A DNA stretch of 13,985 bases from an uncultured Myxococcales bacterium (lineage in GTDB: Bacteria > Myxococcota_A > UBA9042), in contig CALGHC010000116.1 of assembly GCA_937915965.1 (NCBI GenBank), forward strand, positions 1-13,985. The letters run 5' to 3'. The notes beneath the pieces are model-generated. The model was not told the DNA's origin and searched no databases. It was given only the letters and a program-made list of their open reading frames with translations. Shown piece after piece: positions 1 to 5,802 of this stretch; position 1 is the stretch's first letter; each line of letters begins with the position of its first letter. The position numbers and the translations under genes are program-made.

Positions 1-1215
1 GCCGCCCTCGGTCTCCATGTCGCACCAGACCTCGTAGGCGGGGGACGCGCCGCTGCCGTCGCCGTCGATCCAGTACAGGCCGTCGGGCACCTTGCCTTCC
101 TGATCAAGGATGTCCTGGCAGCTTTTGCCGGGGTTGCCCTTGCCGCCGACGCCGGCGGCGAAGGCGAAGACACGGTACTTGGCACCGTTGCAAACCTTCA
201 AGGTGTTGTCGCTGGTGTCGTACCAGGCCAAGCCGGTCGTCTCAGGCGCGCACGGCACGGGTTCTTTCGTGGCGTTCTGGAAGCGGAATGTGAGCGCTTG
301 GTTGGCGGAGAAGTCGATGTCCGCGCTCGACTTCAGGCCAGCGGCGATCAGCGGCTGCGCGAAGGTCTGCGCACCCGCCCACGCCTGGTCAGCGCCGAGC
401 TTGCCGTAGGGGCTGAGGTCCGGGCCACCCTGGAGATCACCGTACTGGCCCGTCTTCGCAACCTTGGCGAGCTCACCGCCATCGACCAGCGCCTGGCCAA
501 AGCCTTCGGCGATGTGATCAATGGTCAGACAGCCCGTGCACTGCAGCTTTGCGGCGACCAGGGCCGTCTTGGCCTCGTCGGCCGAGGTCGCCGTGATCGC
601 GGTCTTGGCTTGGTCAGCCATCGCCGCGTTGTCAGCGACCAGCGCCTTGTCGGCGGGTCCGCCCTTCGAGGTGGACCCCGCGTAGGTGAAGGCGAGGTGC
701 TTGTCGGCGATGCTGCTCGCCGCAATGTGTTCGCCGGTCACCGCCCCGGCGGCGATCGCGACGCCCTGCACACAACCCGAGCAGTCGAGGTTCCAGGCGA
801 CCTCGGCTCCCCGGGCGCGCACGGCGAACGGCACGTCGCGCAGCGGCATCCGCGCAAGCTCGGCCTCGTTGCCCACCGTGACGCCAACGAAACGCGCCTT
901 GCCGGTGAGGAGCAAGCCTTGGTCCAGCGGAGGGCTGGACTTCGACTGCCCGATGGTCACGGCGAACACCCCCTGGTGGACCGCAACGCCAAGATAAAGC
1001 TCGGTGTACAGGGCGTCGCCGCTGTCGGCGGCTTCGTAGAGCGAGAAGCCCATGGGGTAGTCGCCGTCGGCGACAGCTCCGCCACCGGTCGTCCGCAGAT
1101 GTCCCTGGATGTCGAGCAACACCGGCGGCGGGGCAGCCATCGCGGCGGCGCCAACGAGGGTGACCGCCACGGCGAGAGCGCCAGCAGCGCTCCGCTTCGG
1201 TGGGGTACGGTTCAT
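1..1215 (-). CDS. Secreted modular surface protein with fibrinogen-like C-terminus (partial, 3' end outside window)
   Basis: The minus-strand frame is open from an ATG at 1215 to the left edge, giving 405 codons without a stop. A GGAGG lies about 6 bases before the ATG, which supports this start. Residues 1-28 form a signal peptide (NRTPPKR, then an Ala/Val/Leu core, AMA-AP cleavage). Residues 32-140 form a beta-rich module with GGGAVADGDY and ELARMPLRDVPFAVRA, also found in the gene at 4031-5641. CxxC motifs follow at 145-148 (CSGC) and 226-229 (CTGC). Residues 190-222 are an Ala-rich heptad-like stretch, and residues 253-272 resemble the SG-x-Y-x-DL motif of tail-fibre-like proteins. From about residue 365 (GKSCQDIL, DGLYWIDGDG, YEVWCDMETEGG) it matches the start of a fibrinogen-like domain, normally about 200 residues, so much of it is missing here. 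Likely exported and ligand-binding; the ligand is unknown. Confidence 0.85.
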   Translation of the reverse strand, partial: MNRTPPKRSAAGALAVAVTLVGAAAMAAPPPVLLDIQGHLRTTGGGAVADGDYPMGFSLYEAADSGDALYTELYLGVAVHQGVFAVTIGQSKSSPPLDQGLLLTGKARFVGVTVGNEAELARMPLRDVPFAVRARGAEVAWNLDCSGCVQGVAIAAGAVTGEHIAASSIADKHLAFTYAGSTSKGGPADKALVADNAAMADQAKTAITATSADEAKTALVAAKLQCTGCLTIDHIAEGFGQALVDGGELAKVAKTGQYGDLQGGPDLSPYGKLGADQAWAGAQTFAQPLIAAGLKSSADIDFSANQALTFRFQNATKEPVPCAPETTGLAWYDTSDNTLKVCNGAKYRVFAFAAGVGGKGNPGKSCQDILDQEGKVPDGLYWIDGDGSGASPAYEVWCDMETEGG

Positions 1216-1251
1216 CTTGGCCTCCTCGTGATCGTGTCGGCACACGGGCCG

Positions 1252-1280
1252 AAGCTACTCGGATTGCGGGCTTTTCGCAA
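1252..1280 (-). promoter_or_regulatory. Candidate promoter for the fibrinogen-like gene
   Basis: On the minus strand a TTGCGA -35-like box (1280-1275) is followed after 17 bases by TAGCTT (1257-1252), a poor -10 (3 of 6 to TATAAT). Transcription would start near 1245, giving a leader of about 30 bases before the ATG at 1215. The -35 lies in the left arm of the inverted repeat at 1273-1297. This is support by spacing and symmetry only. Confidence 0.3.
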
Positions 1281-1297
1281 AGCGACGCCTTGCGAAA
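1273..1297. promoter_or_regulatory. Inverted repeat in divergent promoter region
   Basis: TTTCGCAA (1273-1280) and TTGCGAAA (1290-1297) are perfect inverted arms separated by 9 bases. One more C-G and one T-G pair would extend the stem outward. The repeat sits midway between two divergent genes: the outer gene starts (1215 and 1355) are each exactly 65 bases from the inner end of the nearer arm. Each arm carries TTGCGA reading outward, which could be a -35 box. It may be a regulator's operator or simply two back-to-back -35 boxes. Confidence 0.5.
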
Positions 1298-1318
1298 GGC
1301 GCCGGTGACCAGGATACT
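1290..1318 (+). promoter_or_regulatory. Candidate promoter for the sulfotransferase gene
   Basis: TTGCGA (1290-1295, 4 of 6 to TTGACA) and GATACT (1313-1318, 4 of 6 to TATAAT) are separated by 17 bases. Transcription would begin near 1325, about 30 bases before the ATG at 1355. The -35 overlaps the right arm of the inverted repeat, so a protein binding the repeat would compete with RNA polymerase. Confidence 0.4.
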
Positions 1319-1354
1319 CCGGCCGGCGCACGTCTGTGCCGGGGAGACGACACG

Positions 1355-2284
1355 ATGCAAGCTCCGCTTCGACGTGATCCGCTTGAGCGGCCCATCCTGG
1401 TGATCGGCGCTGCGCGGTCCGGAACCTCGATGGTCTCGGGCTTCTTCAAACTTCATCCAGATGTGGTGGTCTGGATCGAGCCCAACTACGTGTGGAAGCG
1501 CAAGTTTGCCTGGCTGGGTCACGACGCCATCCCGGGGAAGGCGGCGACACCGCGCCACGCTGAGGAGCTGCGCAAGTACTTCCGCGACCATTGCCTCGCC
1601 CATGGCGGCGGCACGCTCTGCGAGAAGACCCCCTCGAACTCCCTGCGCCTCGACTTCGTGTCACGCGTGCTACCTGGCGCTCGCTTCGTCCACATCGTCC
1701 GTGACGGTCGCAACGCGGCTGTCTCGGCGCGCGCCCACTGGTCGGGCAACCTCCATCAGATCACGCGCGACCCGAAATACGGTGCCTCGGTCAGCAAGCT
1801 GAAGGTGGCGCGCTACTTCGCGACCACGATGGCAGCGAAAGCAGCCCAGCCGGCCGCGCTGCGCGATCTACCTTTCTATCTGCCCCGCCTGGCGAGATAC
1901 GTGCGCCGTCACCTCGGCTGGAAAGCACCGGACGTGTGGGGGCCGCGCTTTCCTGGCATCCGCGAGGCGATACGTGAGCGGTCCCTCATCGAGGTGTGCG
2001 CGCTGCAGTGGCAAGCATGCGTCGACGCCGAGTCCGCCTTCTTCGAGGCCCACCCGGAAGTCGATGTCATCCACGTGAAATACGAGGACTTGTGCGCCAA
2101 CCCGCGCGATCAGATCGAGGCGATCTTCCGCTTCTGCGGCCTGGAGATGAACGAGGCGATCGCCGCCAAATCGGGCGAACTGATGGCCCCCGACTGGGAC
2201 GCCTGGCGCAAGAAGCTCAAGCCCGAGGAGATCGACAAGGTCGACGCGCTGGTCGGCGACACCCTCGCCCGTCTGGGCTACTAG
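1355..2284 (+). CDS. PAPS-dependent sulfotransferase (Sulfotransfer_3-like)
   Basis: This 309-residue cytosolic enzyme should transfer a sulfuryl group from 3'-phosphoadenylyl sulfate (PAPS) to an acceptor such as a glycan, lipid or small metabolite. The 5'-phosphosulfate-binding loop is at residues 18-25 (GAARSGTS), after a beta strand ILVI. EKTP follows at 90-93. The 3'-phosphate-binding segment is HIVRDGRNAAVS at 113-124, with Arg116 and Ser124 in the expected places. The length is normal for the family. The ATG is preceded by GGGGAG about 9 bases upstream. It is divergent from the fibrinogen-like gene across a shared promoter region. PAPS supply is encoded about 3.5 kb downstream (cysD, cysNC, cysC). 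The acceptor cannot be read from the sequence; protein tyrosine sulfation is possible but unsupported. The stop codon lies inside the first copy of a 23-bp tandem repeat. Confidence 0.88.
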   Translation: MQAPLRRDPLERPILVIGAARSGTSMVSGFFKLHPDVVVWIEPNYVWKRKFAWLGHDAIPGKAATPRHAEELRKYFRDHCLAHGGGTLCEKTPSNSLRLDFVSRVLPGARFVHIVRDGRNAAVSARAHWSGNLHQITRDPKYGASVSKLKVARYFATTMAAKAAQPAALRDLPFYLPRLARYVRRHLGWKAPDVWGPRFPGIREAIRERSLIEVCALQWQACVDAESAFFEAHPEVDVIHVKYEDLCANPRDQIEAIFRFCGLEMNEAIAAKSGELMAPDWDAWRKKLKPEEIDKVDALVGDTLARLGY

Positions 2285-2357
2285 GCGTCGCCCGTCCGGG
2301 CGATTGGGCCTCGCCCGTCTGGGCTGCCGGGCCTCGCCCGTCCAGGCCTGCCGGGCC
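2265..2357. repeat. Four tandem 23-bp repeats with hairpins, overlapping the sulfotransferase 3' end
   Basis: The core TCGCCCGTCYRGGC begins at 2265, 2288, 2311 and 2334, an exact 23-base period; the last copy has one extra base. Copy 1 encodes the enzyme's final residues (ARLGY) and its stop; copies 2-4 fill the space before the convergent kelch gene. Copies 1-3 contain a short hairpin, best in copy 2 (CGCCC, loop GTCC, GGGCG at 2289-2302). Copies 1 and 3 have GCCC/GGGC arms and copy 4 is mismatched. There is no T tract, so a classical intrinsic terminator is not shown, though the array could slow polymerase between convergent genes. Confidence 0.75.
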
Positions 2358-2361
2358 ATCT

Positions 2362-2377
2362 CGGCCGCCTACGGCCG
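2362..2377. other. Hairpin spanning the kelch gene stop codon
   Basis: CGGCCG (2362-2367) and CGGCCG (2372-2377) are perfect inverted arms around a 4-base loop that contains most of the minus-strand TAG stop (2371-2369). It directly follows the 23-bp repeat array. It could contribute to bidirectional termination between convergent genes, but it lacks a following T run. Confidence 0.35.
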
Positions 2378-3910
2378 CCAGAACAAGACGTCCGCCCGCC
2401 CCTCGAGCGCGCCCGCTTTGCGCGACACCCCGCCAACGATCGCTACGTAGCCGGCGGGATGAACGGCCATCTGCGCGTGGGCTCGACCACCGTCGGGGAG
2501 CCTCGCCTCGATGACGGCGAGCTTCGGCGTCCACGTCAGGGTCACGCCGGTGTGGACCGCGCTGGCGATCGCGTCGGCCAGCTCGTCGGGCTCCCAGACC
2601 TCGGCGGAGTCGAGAGTGTCGCCCCCTTTGCCGACCCCCCCTGCGATCAGCAGCCGCGTCGCACCGCCAGCGCCCACCGAAGCCATTAGCGGCGCGCCCC
2701 GCGCCTCCTGCAGGGCGAAGGCCTGCGGGACACCGACCCACGCCCCGCCGCTCGCGAGGGCCTTCGAGGGCTCGAAGGTACCAGTCACCCACTGGCCACG
2801 ATCGACGTCGAAGAGAAGCAACGCGTTCGACGGCTGGCTGTGGGCGAGGTCACTGAAGCCTCCAGCGATAGCGATCAGGCGGGCGCCCGGCCGGTCGACG
2901 AACGCGACCCCGGGCAGGGTCAGGCCGACGCCACTGGGGAAAGCCTGACGGGTCGGCTGCCAGTCGGGGTCGGGGTGGTCGGCGCGCGCGACCTTGCCGG
3001 CGGCGTCGAAGCGAATCAATTCAAAATCTGAGATCGCCCCGCCGCCGTTCTCGCCGCCCACCAGCACCGCCGAACCGGCCGCCCCTGCGGGCACGCGAAC
3101 CAGGCCGTGATTGCGTCGCGGCCCGGTGAGAAGACCCTGAGCCAGCACGCCCTTGTCGGCGGAGGCGAGCTCCCAGGACTGCGGCGCGAAGCCGTCGCCA
3201 TGACCGCCGACGATCAGGGCGAGGTCGCTGCCTTCGAAGAGGCGGACGGCGGTCGTCGCGGCGCGTGGGAAGGCGAGGTCTGCGGCAGCTGCGTCGGCCG
3301 GGGTGCCAAGCAGGCCATGACCGACGGCGTCGACCCACGCGACGGCGCCGGCGGCCGTGAAGCCGTCATTGGATGGTGCCAGGCCACCGGCCACGATGAT
3401 GGCCATCGTCGTGCGGGTCGAAGCAGCCCACGCCCGACTCGTAGCGAGGGGAGCGGGGCCGGCGGCCAGTGTGCGGGCTTGCGGGTCGAGGAAGAGCACC
3501 TTGGCCGAAGCCGCGCCAATCGAGCCCAGATCGAGGGGGTCGGTCGCGCCGCTGGCGACGGTCGCCCCACCGGCGATCATCAGTCGCCCAGCGAGGTCCC
3601 ACGCGACGGACGGTCCGAGCGGCGCAATCACCAGGGCGCCGGCCGCGGCCCCTCCGGCGAGAACCTTGGCAAAACCGGCGGCGCTATCCGTGGCACTCCC
3701 GGGACCCAACCAGGTCGGAACCTCGCCGCCCACGACGGGGGCCGGCAGCGGCGCGGCAGCGGTGTCGGCGCCGACGCCGATGTCAGCCGCTGGCGTCGTA
3801 TTGCCTTCGGGAGCTGCCGGAGAGCAGGCGACCAGAGCCACGGCCCCGGCAGCGAGCGCGAGGGCCGCGACGGCGTGCTGAAGCTGGGGGAATGGAGTGT
3901 GGATCGTCAT
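2369..3910 (-). CDS. Kelch-repeat beta-propeller lipoprotein
   Basis: The 513-residue product has a lipoprotein signal peptide: a hydrophobic stretch at residues 13-28, then LVAC with the lipid-carrying Cys at 29, followed by a Pro/Ala-rich linker. The remainder holds seven hydrophobic-Gly-Gly strands (RLMIAGG, AIIVAGG, ALIVGG, AVLVGG, IAIAGG, LLIAGG, VAIVGG), the hallmark of kelch motifs, so a seven-bladed propeller is likely. Its role is probably protein or glycan binding at the envelope; no catalytic residues are evident. The ATG at 3910 has only a weak ribosome-binding site (GAAG about 12 bases upstream), so the start is less certain, but it places the signal peptide correctly. It lies 120 bases downstream of the discoidin gene on the same strand and may be cotranscribed with it. 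It converges with the sulfotransferase gene. Confidence 0.8.
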   Translation of the reverse strand: MTIHTPFPQLQHAVAALALAAGAVALVACSPAAPEGNTTPAADIGVGADTAAAPLPAPVVGGEVPTWLGPGSATDSAAGFAKVLAGGAAAGALVIAPLGPSVAWDLAGRLMIAGGATVASGATDPLDLGSIGAASAKVLFLDPQARTLAAGPAPLATSRAWAASTRTTMAIIVAGGLAPSNDGFTAAGAVAWVDAVGHGLLGTPADAAAADLAFPRAATTAVRLFEGSDLALIVGGHGDGFAPQSWELASADKGVLAQGLLTGPRRNHGLVRVPAGAAGSAVLVGGENGGGAISDFELIRFDAAGKVARADHPDPDWQPTRQAFPSGVGLTLPGVAFVDRPGARLIAIAGGFSDLAHSQPSNALLLFDVDRGQWVTGTFEPSKALASGGAWVGVPQAFALQEARGAPLMASVGAGGATRLLIAGGVGKGGDTLDSAEVWEPDELADAIASAVHTGVTLTWTPKLAVIEARLPDGGRAHAQMAVHPAGYVAIVGGVSRKAGALEGRADVLFWRP

Positions 3911-3997
3911 CTCGGTATCGAACTTCAGCTGATCTCTGCGCCACCGGCTGGTCTACACGACGACATCGGCCGACGCGACGCGCGTGAGGGCCGCGCC

Positions 3998-4031
3998 ACA
4001 AGCAGAACCGGCCCACAAGCAAAACCGGCCC
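3998..4031. repeat. 17-bp tandem duplication at the discoidin gene stop
   Basis: ACAAGCAGAACCGGCCC (3998-4014) is followed directly by ACAAGCAAAACCGGCCC (4015-4031), differing at one base. The second copy ends on the last base of the minus-strand TAG stop (4033-4031). The rest of the 120-base gap between the two minus-strand genes shows no strong hairpin. Confidence 0.7.
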
Positions 4032-5641
4032 TACGGGGACACAACCAGATGGAGCTTGGTCGCCACGCTGGTCTGGTTGACCACCGTCACGGTGTCCGCC
4101 GTCTTGCGCACCCTGATCTTCTTGGCTGCCTCGGCTCCCCAGAACTCGATCTCGGCGGCGCCGTTGTTTGTCGTACCGTAGACGGTCTCGACGACGAGCT
4201 TGACCTTCTGGGTGGTCACGGCCTGCAAGGCGTAGTCGGCGGGCCCAAGCACGTTGCCCAGCTCGATCTTCTGCGTGCTGCCGTCGTCGAACTCGAGGCG
4301 CACGACCCGATTCCACTCGCATGCGCAAGAACGCTGCTTGTAGCGCATCTTCGTGATCGCATACGAGCCGGCGAATTGCAGCTGCAGCCAGCTGCCCACG
4401 CCCTGCCCCTTGGTTGCCCAGGCTGTGCCGTCGCCGTCGCTCTCGTTGCCGTCGATCGCCTTGGAACAGCCGTAGCCGCTGTCGACACCGCCACCGCTGT
4501 GCGCCGAAGACTGGCCGATGCACTTGCCGCCGTTGGCCGCCGCGGCGACGTTCGCCGCGGCGCCGCTCGCGGTATCGACCCCAGTGACGAGGTCCCAGAC
4601 GCCATCGCCCCCCTCGACCCACGCGGAGACGACGACGTCGAGGCTGCCGAGATTGTGTTCGAGGGTGAGGCTTTTGCCCGGTTCGACCAGCGCCGGGCCG
4701 GCAACCAGCTTCTTGGCAGTTGAGACGCAGGTCACCGAACCGTCCGCGACGATCGAGGCCATCGCCGATCCCGCCGGGCAGCTGCCCGTGACCGGCGCCT
4801 GGGTCGCGGCGCAGACCGGCTTGCCATCGGCCGCGATGGCCGTGACGAAGGCGCCGGCGTCACATGCCTGGGCGCTGAGCGCAAAGTGGCTCCCGTCGTA
4901 TGTGGGCGCGTCGCCGCAGAGCACCTTGCCGTCGGCCTCGATGGTGTGCACGAACTGGCCGACCTTGCACTCCTGGCTGGACAAGGCGAAGGCCGACCCC
5001 ACCGATAGATCGAGAGCGTCCGGCACGCAGACCAGACTGCCGTCTCCCGCAAAACCTCGCAGGACCTGACCTTCGGCGCAGGGCACCAACGCAGGCAGCG
5101 TCGGCGGGGCAACCAGATCAGCGTATTTGCCCGACAGCGCGACCCCGGCGAGCTCGGCTTGCTTGGCAAATGGGGCGAGAATGGCAGGGTCGAGCATCGC
5201 GTCGGTCACGCAGCCGGTGCAGTCCAGATCGCCAGCGACCTGCGCGCGAAACGCATAGGGTACTGTGTGGAAAGCGACGCGAGGTAGCTCAGGATCGCTG
5301 CCCACCTGAACGCCCACAAAGGTGGCCTCGCCGCTAAGTAGCGAATCGGTCTTCAGCGGAACCACCTGGCCCAACGCCACGCCAAACGCGCCATGGCCGA
5401 CCTTGGCGGTGACGATGTCGGTGTGTAGCGCCTCGACGGAGTCCGCGCTGGCGTAGAACCGCACGGTCAGGGCGTAGTCCCCGTCGGCGACCGGCCCACC
5501 GCCTGCGGTCTGCAGGAAACCGTGGATGGCCAACGCCGGGGCGGGGTTGGCAGGAGCAGCGCCGACAGGAGCGACCAGGCCCCACACGACGGCGGTGGCA
5601 AGGACGGCCTGAGAGGTCGAGAGCGAGCGGTTTGTTGGCAT
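4031..5641 (-). CDS. Secreted modular protein with four-fold cysteine repeat and discoidin (F5/8 type C) domain
   Basis: This 536-residue protein starts at the ATG at 5641, after GAGG about 4 bases upstream; an earlier in-frame ATG at 5758 would bury the signal peptide. Residues 1-29 are a signal peptide (cleavage near GAAPA). Residues 36-137 match the N-terminal module of the gene at 1-1215 (GGGPVADGDY, ELPRVAFHTVPYAFRA). A CTGC motif is at 141-144 and an SGKYADL tail-fibre-like motif at 170-176. Four repeats of C-x2-G-x8-D-G-x3-C follow at 188-205, 225-242, 260-277 and 288-305. Residues 308-355 and 506-536 look like two halves of one beta domain. Between them, about residues 370-503, is a discoidin-type domain (SKAIDGNESDGDGTAW, GSWLQLQF, AEIEFWG). 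Probably a cell-surface or secreted carbohydrate-binding protein. The ligand and any assembly partners are unknown. Confidence 0.85.
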   Translation of the reverse strand: MPTNRSLSTSQAVLATAVVWGLVAPVGAAPANPAPALAIHGFLQTAGGGPVADGDYALTVRFYASADSVEALHTDIVTAKVGHGAFGVALGQVVPLKTDSLLSGEATFVGVQVGSDPELPRVAFHTVPYAFRAQVAGDLDCTGCVTDAMLDPAILAPFAKQAELAGVALSGKYADLVAPPTLPALVPCAEGQVLRGFAGDGSLVCVPDALDLSVGSAFALSSQECKVGQFVHTIEADGKVLCGDAPTYDGSHFALSAQACDAGAFVTAIAADGKPVCAATQAPVTGSCPAGSAMASIVADGSVTCVSTAKKLVAGPALVEPGKSLTLEHNLGSLDVVVSAWVEGGDGVWDLVTGVDTASGAAANVAAAANGGKCIGQSSAHSGGGVDSGYGCSKAIDGNESDGDGTAWATKGQGVGSWLQLQFAGSYAITKMRYKQRSCACEWNRVVRLEFDDGSTQKIELGNVLGPADYALQAVTTQKVKLVVETVYGTTNNGAAEIEFWGAEAAKKIRVRKTADTVTVVNQTSVATKLHLVVSP

Positions 5642-5662
5642 GGTGCCTCGCAGGTAGCGGCG

Positions 5663-5688
5663 CTGCACGGTGCGGCGCGTGCGTGCAG
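5663..5688. promoter_or_regulatory. Inverted repeat upstream of the discoidin gene
   Basis: CTGCACG (5663-5669) and CGTGCAG (5682-5688) are perfect 7-base arms around a 12-base spacer, 22 bases upstream of the ATG at 5641. It lies in the 161-base gap between this gene and cysNC, which also contains the 10-base palindrome CAGACGTCTG at 5727-5736. It could be an operator or a leader hairpin. I saw no convincing -35/-10 pair in this gap. Confidence 0.35.
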
Positions 5689-5802
5689 TGTGGCCAATCC
5701 CGATGGAGTCTGGCAATCGGCAGCGCCAGACGTCTGCGGCGGCGCGATTTGACCGCAAGCCGCCGTCCAGATTCGCTACGACGTGCGTCGAACGGACTTC
5801 GA

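Noticed and set aside
298..1308. 336-residue plus-strand and 323-residue minus-strand (632-1603) open frames
   Set aside because: Both overlap the fibrinogen-like gene, the sulfotransferase gene or their promoter region in wrong frames; neither has recognisable domains, whereas the chosen frames have a signal peptide and PAPS-binding motifs.
3107..4723. 538-residue plus-strand open frame
   Set aside because: It lies antisense across the kelch and discoidin genes and has a low-complexity Arg/Gly/Asp-rich translation with no domain. It is a by-product of high-GC codon use.
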